Shown: positions 34,681-44,250, numbered from the stretch's first letter. The stretch is 64,000 nt of DNA from Syntrophobacter fumaroxidans MPOB (GCF_000014965.1 NC_008554.1:4514001-4578000), one strand, 5' to 3'. Numbers and translations are program-made. The notes: generated from the letters alone by a model not told the origin.

Positions 34681-35916
34681 ATGAGTAATGAAAATTTGGA
34701 AGGGAAAAGGTGGTGGATTGCCGTTGGGGCAATCATCATGCAATTGTGTCTGGGAACGGTGTATGCGTGGTCCGTTTTCAAGAAACCCATCATGACCGCG
34801 CACGGTTGGGGGGAAACGGCCACCCAGGTTACCTTCATGATCTGCATCGGAGTGATCGGTCTGGCCGCCGCCTTCGGCGGGACACTGGTCGACAAGAAAG
34901 GGCCGAGATATGTGGGTACCGTGGGCGGCATCCTTTTTGGGATCGGAACGCTGTTGGCCGGCCTGGCCGATCAAATGGGCAGCATCTGGCTCCTCTATCT
35001 CGGTTTCGGCCTGGTTGCCGGTCTGGGCAACGGTTTCGGCTACATCACCCCCATCGCCACGCTGATCCGCTGGTTCCCCGACAAACGAGGCCTGGTGACC
35101 GGGCTGGCCGTCATGGGCTTCGGCGCCGGGGCGTTTTTCATGGGCATCATTGCTCCCAAAATGATTATTTCTCTGGGAGTGGCTAATACGTTCTACATTT
35201 GGGGGGCGATCTTCCTCGTGGCCGTGACCGCGGCCGCGCAACTGTACAAGAATCCTCCCAAAGGGTGGTTGCCCAGGGGGTTCGTCCCAAAGACCAGCGC
35301 AGGCGGCGTTCAGGTGACCGAGTCCTACACCTTCGATGAAGCCGTCAAGACCCCGCAATGGTGGATGCTCTGGTCGATGCTGTTCTTGAACATCACCGCC
35401 GGTCTTGGTCTGCTGTCTCAATTGTCCCCGATGGCACAGGATGTGATCAAGAGGGTCAGCACCGATATCTCCGCCAAGGACCTGGCGGTGGCCGGCGGCA
35501 CGATCCTGGCGATCGCCTCCATCTTCAACGGCTTGGGGCGTCTCTTCTGGGCCTGGACGTCCGATGCCGTCGGAAGAAAAATGGTCTTCGTCATCATGTT
35601 TGCAAGCCAGGCCATCCTTTACGTGGCATTGCCCCAAATCGGGAACCAGATATTGTTCACCGTCGTGGCCTGCTACCTTCTCGCCTGTTACGGAGGCGGA
35701 TTCGCCACCATGCCGGCCTTCGCGGCCGATTCCTTCGGACCGGCCAATATCGGAAAGGTCTACGGCATGATGTTGACCGCCTGGGGGTGCGCCGGCATCG
35801 TGGGGCCGCTTGTATTCGCTCAAATCAAGTCCATCGCGGTCTACGTCGCGGCCGTTCTTCTGGTGCTGGGCTTTCTGCTGGCCATCAGCTTCAAGAAACC
35901 GAGGGGCAAAGAGTGA
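34681..35916 (+). CDS. MFS transporter, oxalate/formate antiporter (OFA) family
   Basis: A 411-aa carrier with twelve predicted membrane helices. The OFA opening is clear (WWIAVGAIIMQLCLGTVYAW, SVFKKPIMTAHGWG). GLVAGLGNGFGYITPIATLIRWFPDKRGLVTG lies near residues 110-145, and GRLFWAWTSDAVGRKMVF near 285-302. The family exchanges small carboxylates such as oxalate and formate; in syntrophs formate or another monocarboxylate is plausible, but the substrate cannot be read. ATG 34681 fits the usual N-terminus; an upstream extension of 60 codons was rejected. Confidence 0.92.
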   Translation: MSNENLEGKRWWIAVGAIIMQLCLGTVYAWSVFKKPIMTAHGWGETATQVTFMICIGVIGLAAAFGGTLVDKKGPRYVGTVGGILFGIGTLLAGLADQMGSIWLLYLGFGLVAGLGNGFGYITPIATLIRWFPDKRGLVTGLAVMGFGAGAFFMGIIAPKMIISLGVANTFYIWGAIFLVAVTAAAQLYKNPPKGWLPRGFVPKTSAGGVQVTESYTFDEAVKTPQWWMLWSMLFLNITAGLGLLSQLSPMAQDVIKRVSTDISAKDLAVAGGTILAIASIFNGLGRLFWAWTSDAVGRKMVFVIMFASQAILYVALPQIGNQILFTVVACYLLACYGGGFATMPAFAADSFGPANIGKVYGMMLTAWGCAGIVGPLVFAQIKSIAVYVAAVLLVLGFLLAISFKKPRGKE

Positions 35917-36060
35917 GTATGAACGGGAGAGAAGGCTTCGCCGGCACCCGGAGCGTTGCGCCTGCGAGAATGCCTCTCGCGGCGTTGGGAAACATTATAG
36001 TCACTGGCCGTGCAGGTTTTCTCTTTGGGCTGCCTTCAATGGAAATAAGGAGAAATTGCC

Positions 36061-36624
36061 ATGTCATCATTTGATGAAAAAGTCGCTCTCAGGAGTTTTC
36101 AGGAGATCAGCAAGCTTTTGAGCTCAACCATGGAACTGCCGGAAATTCTCAATTACATATTAGAAGAAATCACCAGGGTATTGGGCCTGAAAGGGGGTAC
36201 CATCCGCCTCGTCAGCCCCAAGACCAATACCCTGGAATGGATGGCCTCGGTTGGGGTGAGTCGGAAATATGTCGAAAAGGGGGCGGTGGACCTGGACAAG
36301 AGCGTGGCGGAGGCCATGACCGGAACACCGGTGCTCGTGCTGGACGCGGGCAACGACCCTCGCATGCAGTATCCGAAACAGGCCAGGGAGGAGGGCATCG
36401 CCAGCATGTTGACTATCCCCATGAAGGCGAGGGGGGGAAAGGTCATAGGAGTGATGCGCCTGGTGACCTCCGAGCCCAGGCAGTTCACGATGGATGAGGT
36501 CGATTTTGCCTGTGCCGTGGGAGAATTGGGAGCCCAGGCCATCACCAATGCCAGGATGTTCGAGGAGCTGACCAAGGAGCTCAAATACTTCAAAGGCATG
36601 GTGGACGTCGCCAAGTTTTGGTGA
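36061..36624 (+). CDS. GAF domain protein
   Basis: A 187-aa protein consisting of a single GAF domain (about residues 20-170: ILEEITRVLGLKGGTIRLVS, then GIASMLTIPMKARGGKVIGV and FACAVGELGAQAITNARMFE) with short flanks. No output domain is attached, so it is a stand-alone ligand or redox sensor. It lies 144 bp after the OFA transporter in the same orientation, with AAGGAGAAATTGCC before ATG 36061. It may modulate the transporter or a kinase elsewhere (inference). Confidence 0.87.
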   Translation: MSSFDEKVALRSFQEISKLLSSTMELPEILNYILEEITRVLGLKGGTIRLVSPKTNTLEWMASVGVSRKYVEKGAVDLDKSVAEAMTGTPVLVLDAGNDPRMQYPKQAREEGIASMLTIPMKARGGKVIGVMRLVTSEPRQFTMDEVDFACAVGELGAQAITNARMFEELTKELKYFKGMVDVAKFW

Positions 36625-36827
36625 AAACCGGGGCTCCACGCGTCATTCGCTCTCAAGCCCGAACGCACGCCCGGAACCGTAACGATGAGGCTTTTCCGGA
36701 TGGTTCCGGGCAGCAACCCTCATGTATGCCTCATTGTTCGTTCCAATTGCCGCGGCCGCTCCCGACCATGATCCGCCGCCTTGCCGGGGCGTTGAGGAGA
36801 CCTGAAAGCGCGAAGACCGCCGCGCGC

Positions 36828-37094
36828 TCAACTCTTTAGAACCATCCTGTCGGGATCGCACTGCGTTCGAAGGGTATCGAGCTCATGTTCGGTCGGGGCT
36901 GGTTCTTCGACCGCCCTGGTCAAATCGATCTTGAAGCCGATCTCCTCCTGGACGGCCCCGGCGGTGAAGCCGGGATAGATGCTGTGGAGGTACATTTTCC
37001 TGGTTTCGGCGTCAAAACGGAAAGTGGCTTTATCGGTGATCACTTTTTCGGGGCCGCCCCCCGGCAGACCCGCTTTTTCCCGTGCTTGGGCGGC
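36828..37094 (-). pseudogene. C-terminal remnant of a CoA-transferase subunit B
   Basis: The frame reads AREKAGLPGGGPEKVITDKA-type sequence, then ATFRFDAETRKMYLHSIYPG and a C-terminus with EEIGFKIDLTRAVEEPAPTE. This matches the last 80-90 residues of glutaconate/3-oxoadipate CoA-transferase beta subunits. A TGA in frame at 37095-37097 closes the frame on its 5' side, and no upstream continuation or alpha subunit is seen. It is therefore a broken gene fragment. Confidence 0.7.
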
Positions 37095-37298
37095 TCAACG
37101 TCTTTCCGGGGGATGACGTGGGGGCGCGCAATAACCTCCAACGCTGGTTGGGTCTGCCCGAAACCCTCGATTACCATGGAGTGCGCGACTCCATTGCTGC
37201 GTGGAGCCCATACGGAGGACTCATTTATTTTCATCTGTTGCTGAAACGACTTGACCATGCCGGTTTCCTGGACGGTCGCAGGAATAACGGGGGAAACG

Positions 37299-37658
37299 AT
37301 GATAAGAGTCAAGCGCGTTTACGAATCACCCCGGGCCGATGAGGGAGCCCGCTTTCTGGTGGAACGCTTATGGCCGCGCGGCATGAGGAAGGAATCACTC
37401 CACATGGACGCCTGGCTCAAGGATGTGGCCCCGAGCGATGCGCTGCGACGCTGGTTCGGTCACGATCCAGCGAAGTGGATCGAGTTTCGGGAGCGTTACT
37501 TCGCCGAACTGGATGGAAAGCCTGACGCTATTCAACCAATCGTGGAGGCTGCCCGCAAGGGCAATGTCACTTTGCTCTACAGCGCTCATGACACGGAATT
37601 CAACAACGCCGCGGCATTGAAGGAGTATCTGTCCAATCGCCTACAACCCGGCTCATGA
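37299..37658 (+). CDS. DUF488 family protein
   Basis: A 119-aa protein with the hallmarks of DUF488: IRVKRVYESPRADEGARFLV, ERLWPRGMRKESLHMDAWLK, a central RRWFGHDPAKWIEFRERY, and VTLLYSAHDTEFNNAAALKE near the C-terminus. The biochemical role is not established. ATG 37299 is preceded by GGGGGAA. It lies immediately beside the CoA-transferase remnant, head to head. Confidence 0.88.
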   Translation: MIRVKRVYESPRADEGARFLVERLWPRGMRKESLHMDAWLKDVAPSDALRRWFGHDPAKWIEFRERYFAELDGKPDAIQPIVEAARKGNVTLLYSAHDTEFNNAAALKEYLSNRLQPGS

Positions 37659-38353
37659 GAAGGGACTGTGCCTGCACGAGGGATTGTGTTCGACCGTCTT
37701 GCACAGGCCACGGATCGGTTGGAACAATTTTTCAAAGAAGCCGGAAATTGAAGTGCCAAGACCGATAAGACGCTCTATATCTTATTGAAAGTACAATGTA
37801 ATAAAGTTACTACCGTTAAACTTGAGCCATATAGGAGAGGTGTCTTGACTTTTGCTTTTGTCCAAGGTTTTCGTATAGGGTGGAGATCATCGCAGAGATT
37901 TTCGGCATGAAATCCCCCGGCGACTCCGGTGCCCCTGCCGCATGGGCGATTATCCGACAAGGGCGACGACCATTTCGCTCTCCGTCTCTGTTGAGCTGGT
38001 GGAGTGGGGGGAGCAAGAGAATACGGATGTTTACTTCCGTATTATAAAGACTTGCGTTGATGCGCTGTTCATCGTGTACGCCTTGCGCGCGTGGCCTTGT
38101 ACTACGGCCATCAGGGCCACTGGTCGGGCTCGGGTTTTTTGTGGCATGAGCCGCGGGCGGTGAGAGATGCGAGGCTGACTGCGAGGGAGAGCGCTCTCAT
38201 GGGGGCGCATGGGGGCAGGCGGTGTGCCGGTGTCCAAGTCCCATCAAGACTTCTGCAGAAGTTCGCAGAGCTCTTCCGCTCCGGCCCACGCTGTTTCCAG
38301 CTTTCCCAGGGTGCCGCTGACGGTCGGGATCCATGGTTCGGAGAGGAGGACAG
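37659..38353. other. Intergenic region with no recognised gene
   Basis: About 700 bp. The stretch 37770-37840 is AT-rich (TATATCTTATTGAAAGTACAA) within GC-rich DNA. Open frames lack ribosome sites. GAGGAGG before ATG 38354 belongs to the glycosyltransferase. Confidence 0.35.
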
Positions 38354-39688
38354 ATGCGGGTCGCAATTCTGGGGTACGGGTCGCGTGGCGACATTCAGCC
38401 TGTGCTGGTGGTGGCGGATGCCTTGAGACGCCGCGGACACGAGGTCCGGCTCACCGTCAACGTGAACTCCGCGGACTGGGCGAAGCGCAGCGGCATCGAC
38501 ATTCTTCCCATGCATCCGGACGCTGAGGCTTTCTTGAAGTCGCCGGGAGGAAAACAGCTGCTCGCCAAAGGCAAATCGTCGACACTGTTTCGCGAGCTTG
38601 CCGCCCTGGAGGAGCGCCACAACGACGACATCATCCGGGTCTGTCGTGAAGCCTGTCGCGGAGCTGACCTCGTGTGCTCGACGATCGTGACCGTCTTTCG
38701 CGGCGCCGGCTTCGCAGAGGCGCTCGGCGCGCCGCACGTATGCCTCGCCACGCTGCCGATGTTCAGAACCGCGAGCTTCGCGAGTTACCTGCTGCCGATC
38801 CGCGATTACCGCGCCGGCCGGCTCAACCGGCTGAGCTGGGACCTGTACATCGCGGCATATTGGCTCGGGCAACGGCACGTGTTCAACGCCACACGTCGGG
38901 CGCTGGGGCTACCGGAATGGAAACATCGCCCACGCGTGGAGGACGGTGCCTTCATCCACATGTACAGCAAGCATGTGCTCCCGATTCCTGACGATGTGCC
39001 CCGGTCGCACTGGCAGGGCGGTTACGCGACCATGTCGGCGGAGCTTCGCGAGCGGCTGGGGGAGAGGGCTCTCCCGCCCGGACTTGACAAATGGCTGGCT
39101 GCGGGACCTCCTCCCGTCTTTTTTGGATTCGGCAGCTTGCCTGTGCTGGACCCGGCAGCGGTGCTGCGTGACGTCGTTCTGCTGTGCGAAAAACATTCGA
39201 TCCGCGCGCTCGTGGGGGCGGGTTGGACCGAGTATGCCCGGGGCGCGCTGCCCGAGACGGTGTTCATCGCGCCTGCGTTCGATCACGATCGCGTCCTGCC
39301 GCGCTGTCGTGCAGCGGTTCATCACGGTGGCGCCGGAACCACGGCCGCTTCGCTGCGCGCGGGATTGCCGACCCTCGTCTGCTCGCTCTTCAGCGATCAG
39401 CCGCTCTGGGGGCAGCGCATCGAGCAACTCGGAGCGGGAACGACATTTCCGTTCCAGAAGCTCGAGCCGAAACGTCTGTCCGCCGCGCTCGGCGGCCTGT
39501 TGCGTCCGGAAGTCGCCGAGCGTGCGCGCCGGATCGGGCAAGCGCTGAGCGCCGAGAACGGAACGGAGCAGATTGCTGATCTGGTGGAGCGCTTCGCGCA
39601 AAGCCAAGGCATCTCCGTCGCCGTGCGCGCCGCAGGTGTGAGCGCAAGCCAGTGCTTAAGTTCTTATACGGATTTACCTGGAAAATAG
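38354..39688 (+). CDS. UGT-type glycosyltransferase (GT1/GtfA-like), C-terminus supplied by a repeat
   Basis: A 444-aa GT-B glycosyltransferase. The N-terminus MRVAILGYGSRGDIQPVLVV is characteristic of the sterol/macrolide UGT group. The donor-site motif AVHHGGAGTTAASLRAGLPT with FSDQPLWGQRIEQLGAG lies near residues 315-360. The acceptor is unknown; lipid or sterol-like glycosylation is typical of the family. ATG 38354 has GGAGG five bases upstream. The last seven residues (YTDLPGK) and the stop are encoded by the dispersed repeat starting at 39666, so the natural C-terminus may have been replaced by insertion. Confidence 0.88.
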   Translation: MRVAILGYGSRGDIQPVLVVADALRRRGHEVRLTVNVNSADWAKRSGIDILPMHPDAEAFLKSPGGKQLLAKGKSSTLFRELAALEERHNDDIIRVCREACRGADLVCSTIVTVFRGAGFAEALGAPHVCLATLPMFRTASFASYLLPIRDYRAGRLNRLSWDLYIAAYWLGQRHVFNATRRALGLPEWKHRPRVEDGAFIHMYSKHVLPIPDDVPRSHWQGGYATMSAELRERLGERALPPGLDKWLAAGPPPVFFGFGSLPVLDPAAVLRDVVLLCEKHSIRALVGAGWTEYARGALPETVFIAPAFDHDRVLPRCRAAVHHGGAGTTAASLRAGLPTLVCSLFSDQPLWGQRIEQLGAGTTFPFQKLEPKRLSAALGGLLRPEVAERARRIGQALSAENGTEQIADLVERFAQSQGISVAVRAAGVSASQCLSSYTDLPGK

Positions 39689-39970
39689 ATTCCCGGGTGA
39701 GTCCATTTTCATGCTTCGCGGGTGTCGCGGGGGGCATGGATAATTGCGTTCAAAATGATACTCTAAAAGTGTGGGGGACGTATCCCCCACACCCCCTCGC
39801 CGCTTCGCGGCTCCGTGTGGCGCTGCGGCGGCGGCCTTCGGCCAGTCGCCGACAGCGCCGAGCACTCGGCCTCACGCGCTTGCGCGTGTGGCCGAAACTT
39901 GGGGGGTGCGGGGGAATCATTCCCCCGCTCTTTTGTGCTTGAAAGATCCATCTTGAACGCAACTTCGTAT
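39666..39970 (+). repeat. Dispersed palindromic repeat, copy C (305 bp)
   Basis: Almost identical to copy A across its whole length, including the central hairpin series and both inverted arms. Ends are ATACGGATTT and AACTTCGTAT. Its left end lies inside the 3' end of the glycosyltransferase reading frame. The DNA beyond its right end is markedly more AT-rich. Confidence 0.88.
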
Positions 39971-40206
39971 TAGACAATCGCGATGAAGAAAGGGCTTAAA
40001 ACTTTACATTAAGCCATTTCACATATGACGTTCACTTCCGCGATCAAGCACTATAGTACTTGTGCAATCGTGAAAACTACAATGATCCATGTTCAGATAG
40101 CTTACACCCCATAAGTTTACACCATTGCCATGTGTATATTCTTGATTGACCAGCCCTTATGTTTCTCAGAACTGCGGTTATTTCGTTAATCATATAGGAA
40201 ATCGAA

Positions 40207-40912
40207 ATGAGGTTACGAGTACACTTATTAGTTATCCTCGTCTTTTCACTCTTCTCAGCATCTGGCCATGCCGCCGACTGCACCAAAGGAACACGGAGTA
40301 GTCTTCAATTGAGTCGAGTCAATGTTCCCTTCGTGCCCAGGCATGGCCAGAGTCTCTGTAAAACAAGCCTTGTCCTGCGTTCTGAACCGGGCGGTGAGGT
40401 ACTCTTAAGCAAAGAATACGAAGGCAACTGGATCTGTATCGGTTTCAATAAAACAACCAAAACCTATATCATGGGAGGTATCCTGGAGCGCGGAGCTTGG
40501 CTTCCGCTGTGTTCCATTCAATACCTGCGCGAGGACAAGAACTCACTTGAACCATCGGTTTTTGACCGGTTGGGCTACTTTGCGATGACCGTCATAACCA
40601 GCCCCTGGTTGCAGGTACATCGTTTTCATTGGAGGGCGGAGCACAACCGGCACCTTATACGTTATCGATATTGAACGAGACGAAGTTAAGGAATTGGGTC
40701 CGGCACCGGCGCCGCCACCAAATGCATTTGCGGGAGACATCTGTAACGGCGAGCCGTTCGAGTGGGGCACGTGCTGGGCGGACGGGTATGTGGAGATGGA
40801 CACAGGCATCATTCGCTTCAAGTCGGAAGATGTCTTGGATGTCAGTTATGGCAAAGACAGCCCCCATCGGCGTGGAAAAAAACGTCGGGTTCAGCGGTTC
40901 AAGCTTGGCTAA
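40207..40912 (+). pseudogene. Secreted hypothetical protein with an internal frameshift
   Basis: I do not recognise the family. A signal peptide (LLVILVFSLFSASGHAADC) begins the ORF at 40207. The frame runs through VLRSEPGGEVLLSKEYEGNW and IMGGILERGAWLPLCSIQYL to about position 40610. It then switches by one base to a frame reading YIVFIGGRSTTGTLYVIDIE, a proline run (GPAPAPPPNAF), NGEPFEWGTCWADGYVEMDT and a basic end stopping at 40912. Joined, it would be about 235 aa. The frameshift and low GC relative to neighbours suggest a decaying or acquired gene. Confidence 0.6.
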
Positions 40913-40942
40913 GCAGGAAGCCGCGTCCTGCATTCCTGACTC

Positions 40943-42082
40943 CTACTTCACGTTGATCCCCGATGCACAAGTCACGCAATCGCTTATGTTTGGATAGGCA
41001 CCTCCGGATTGGTTGTTGAGGTAAGAGGTGTTTCCATCCAGCACACTGTAGGTGCCAAGCTGGATTCCACTATACTTGTTCCAGGAAGTCGTGTTGTTTT
41101 TAATCGTATTGTATCCATCTGCCATTATTCCATGGTTGCCGTTTTCCATTGCTATGTTGTTGATTACACTATTCCCATCAATTGCACGTATTCCATTTTC
41201 ACTATTTTGTGAAGCAATATTGTCTGAAATTGTTGATCCTGAGTAGCAATAGATACCATTTTGATTTCCTGTACAGGTGCACTCTCTAATGATGGAGTAG
41301 TAATCAACATAGATACCATATTGAGCATTGTTGATGGCAGTGCAGTTTTCGATGAAGTGCTGGTTACCGACAAGAAAGATGCCGCTGGAACCGTTTTCAA
41401 TCACCCGGACCCCGATGACCCTGTGGCCGGGGTCGGAGTAGCCGCCGTTCGCTTCATAAATTCCATTCGTTCCGAAGCCTTTGATCGTCCCATTCCTTAT
41501 CTCCACATTTTTCCTGCCGACCATATGAACGCCGTGGTTGTCCCCGCTGCCGGGCCCGGTAAGAACATAGCCGCCCAGGTCGATGGTGGCATCGTTTGCA
41601 TTCACGGTGATCCCGGTGCCCGTTGAGGTGAGGTTTCCCGTGACAAAATAGGAGCCGGGAGAGCTGATGGTATAGGGAAGAGACGAGATGGGGGTTCTCA
41701 TCTCATCGGTCATGACAAGGTTCTTGGCGGCGCTCCATGCACTGAAGCCCGCCGTGTTGCCTGCCCGAAGGTTCCAGGTCAGGGCCGCGGCTGTGCCTCC
41801 AAAAGTCGCTTGGGCGGAGCAGGTTCCGGTTCCATCCGAGCAGTTCGCCTGGGCCGCGGTGAAGATCGTGTTGAGCTTGATGACGGAGCCGGACTTCACC
41901 TGCAGTTGGTACTTGGTCGCACCCGTAACCGCTTTCCAGAGAAAGGTGATGGTGGAGCCGGCCACCTTACCTGACGGGGAGACAGGGGCAGGGACCCCGG
42001 GCGCGGCCGCGTGAGCGACGGAGGCCGTAAGGATTGCCAGGCTGACCACTGCTCCAATGAGCACCATTCTTGATGTTTTCAT
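40943..42082 (-). CDS. Secreted right-handed parallel beta-helix repeat protein
   Basis: The product is 379 aa. A signal peptide (VSLAILTASVAHAAAP) is followed by an Ig/Fn3-like domain (about 30-125: PVSPSGKVAGSTITFLWKAV, WNLRAGNTAGFSAWSAAKNL). About ten PbH1 repeats then fill 145-370 (GITVNANDATIDLGGYVLTG, KNVEIRNGTIKGFGTNGIYE, NCTAINNAQYGIYVDYYSII). The pattern resembles NosD/pectate-lyase-like helices that bind polysaccharide or sit at the cell surface. AAGGAG lies eight to nine bases before ATG 42082. Codon usage is AT-rich in the repeat part, which fits transfer or rapid divergence. Confidence 0.85.
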   Translation of the reverse strand: MKTSRMVLIGAVVSLAILTASVAHAAAPGVPAPVSPSGKVAGSTITFLWKAVTGATKYQLQVKSGSVIKLNTIFTAAQANCSDGTGTCSAQATFGGTAAALTWNLRAGNTAGFSAWSAAKNLVMTDEMRTPISSLPYTISSPGSYFVTGNLTSTGTGITVNANDATIDLGGYVLTGPGSGDNHGVHMVGRKNVEIRNGTIKGFGTNGIYEANGGYSDPGHRVIGVRVIENGSSGIFLVGNQHFIENCTAINNAQYGIYVDYYSIIRECTCTGNQNGIYCYSGSTISDNIASQNSENGIRAIDGNSVINNIAMENGNHGIMADGYNTIKNNTTSWNKYSGIQLGTYSVLDGNTSYLNNQSGGAYPNISDCVTCASGINVK

Positions 42083-43184
42083 TCTTGCACTCCTTGATGT
42101 TCTCAGTGTTTCGTGCCGGGGGTGTGTTGAATACTTCTCCCATAATCCAATTCCAGGCCAAGAAGGCTGAAACTTCCATTGTTCAGAGCGTCATAAATAT
42201 CTGTGCATTGAGAGAGTGTATCGATGACCTGAATCGTCTCGGGCGGCTGGTCTCCGCTTCTCGGTGGTGCACACCCGATTACGGCAGCGTGTATCACTCC
42301 TGCCCCTCCGATACCGCGGTGCGTTCAAGATTACACGGCACCTGCCCAGCGAGAGGCGACGCGGGCGGGATAACCCCGCCTTTTTGTATGCGGACCGATG
42401 TGCCGGTCAGATGCAGCAGCAAGGGGAGGGCTTTGTGCCCGCCCGCTGCGGTGTGGAATCTCGAGCGCATGATTCCCCTTCGGCAGGTGTTTTGTCCCGC
42501 AGTGAAAAACCTCCAACGAACCCAATAAACAGGAAAGCCCAAGCCAAAGACGAGAACCGTGGAAAGCAAGGTGCATTTTGCACTATCTTTCACAAATTGC
42601 AACGGGTATTTCACTGTGCGGCAATCGGATGAAAAGCAAACCATTTTCGGATTTTACATGAAATATGAGTGATTACCTGAAGTTGAGAGCGAAGTGCTCT
42701 TGGGTTGGGCTTCAGTTTATCTTTCCGTAAGTGGGGCGGCGGCCTCGAGAACACCATGGCTGCAACGGCCGCCCTGGAGCGGGAGCAGAGCGCCCCGGTG
42801 ACGCGGGAAGAATGGCGGGAAAACAAGACCATCTACTCCGGATGCAAAATGCGCTTCGGCAGCCACTGCTGATTGAGTTCACAAATGAATCAGGATCGAA
42901 TCTAAACGGAGATCGAGGTGGCAAACCCGAAGCGGCCTCGGTATGAATCAGACCTACCAGCAACATGGTTTCCTCCTGTCTGGCTGTTCTCTCCAAATCA
43001 CTATTGTGAGTCATCCGGAATAGAACAACAACTTTTAGATTCGGAAGGATGCATTTTGGAACGGTTGAATCATGAACGACTCACCGTTTATCCACGGATG
43101 ATCGTTGCGATGTATGTCATTCTCGGTCGGGAGTCCAAGGAATCCCAGGGCGGAATAGAGCATTAGTGAAAATAATTCAAATAG
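42083..43184. other. Long non-coding or decayed region
   Basis: About 1.1 kb upstream of the beta-helix gene. Short open frames occur on both strands; one on the minus strand (from 42966) follows a good AGGAGG, but its composition is not protein-like. Lower GC and adjacent transposase fragments suggest degraded accessory DNA. Nothing can be named. Confidence 0.35.
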
Positions 43185-43640
43185 TTAGCCGCCTAGTTTT
43201 TGTAAGACCCCACCGGCGATTCTGTGGCCGAACGCCTTGAGGATGTCGGTTTGGTTCTCGGTGGGCTCCTCGATCATCCATTGGGGTTTTGACTTTCCGG
43301 CATACCAGCAGAAGCATGAATGGAGGTTGCGCATGGATTCCATTGCCGCAGCGGCGGTTTGCCCGATTCCGGCCTGAGCCAGACGGTTCTCGAGTATGCG
43401 CAGATACGTGAGGGCTGCCATACAGGTAAAAATGTGGCAACGAATCTTTCCGTCGGTCCAGTGCCGCATGGGCGACATGGGAGGCACGCTGACGAGCTCG
43501 TCATTTTTGACTGCCGGAATGCCTCTTCGACCAGGTAGCGATCCAGGCTTGCTCTTACAATCTCATCAGTCGACCAGTCCGTGTGGTCGGTAACGATGAT
43601 GTTTTTCCGTAAGCGTTCGGTAAACCCCATCTTCTCCCCG
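43185..43640 (-). pseudogene. IS4/IS1634-like transposase C-terminal fragment, frameshifted
   Basis: Two minus-strand frames together read LRKNIIVTDHTDWSTDEIVR, DRYLVEEAFRQSK, then after a shift DELVSVPPMSPMRHWTDGKI and FTCMAALTYLRILENRLAQA. This is the C-terminal DDE region of an IS1634-type transposase, with its conserved E in YLVEEAFR. The shift occurs at a run of five A near 43510-43515. The N-terminal two thirds of the transposase are missing, so the copy is inactive. Confidence 0.7.
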
Positions 43641-43712
43641 CATCGAGGCTGTGGCATGATTTCTCGGGATGTATGGAGGCAGATCATGGATGCCGGAGAG
43701 TGAGTGGCCGGC

Positions 43713-44250
43713 TTACTGGTGGGCCATGAAACGGGCCAGGCGGTCCGGTGTCAACCGTTGGGGAAGCAGCTCGAGATGGTCTTCTTGCGTTCGAACGTAT
43801 GGGAGTCTTTCAAACAAATAGCGCAGGTATTGGTAAGCTTCAAGTCGGCAGACCTTGGCGGTTTCAATGAGGCTGTAGAGCGTTGCGGCGGCATTGGCGC
43901 TGTTGGGATGCCCGCTGAACAGCCAGTTCTTCCGGCCGATTACAAATCGCCGGATGGCATTTTCGGCGGCATTGTTGTCCGGGCTGATATGCCCGTCCTC
44001 CAAGTACCGAATGAGTTTTGCCCAGTGCGAGAGGGCATAGTTTAAGGCTTTCCCCAGAAGACCTTGGGGCGGCGTCTGGCTGACGCGCTTTTCCAACCAG
44101 GCTTTAAACTCTTCAAGAATCGGTTCGGCTTTTTCCTTGCGCAAGGCAAAGATTCCATCCGGGGAAAGCTCCTTTGCCCGAGCGATTTTTTCAATGGCAT
44201 AGAGCCGCCCGATATAATCCAGAGCCACCTCGGCGCTGCGGACCAACACG
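43713..44250 (-). pseudogene. IS66 family transposase C-terminal fragment
   Basis: About 175 residues of the IS66 catalytic region: ALDYIGRLYAIEKIARAKEL, LLGKALNYALSHWAKLIRYL, then the hallmark DGHISPDNNAAENAIRRFVI, GRKNWLFSGHPNSANAAATL and LIETAKVCRLEAYQYLRYLF. The N-terminal part is absent; upstream of about 44250 the same DNA belongs to another transposase on the opposite strand. It is truncated by that junction. Confidence 0.8.

Noticed and set aside
34585-35823. 412-codon minus-strand frame opposite the OFA transporter
   Set aside because: It is rich in His, Gln and Gly without hydrophobic pattern or a ribosome site, while the plus frame is a complete twelve-helix carrier.
42712-42966. 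84-codon minus-strand ORF after a strong AGGAGG
   Set aside because: The ribosome site is attractive, but the translation is Pro/Arg/Ser/Cys-rich without predicted structure and lies in decayed DNA. Not enough to call a gene.
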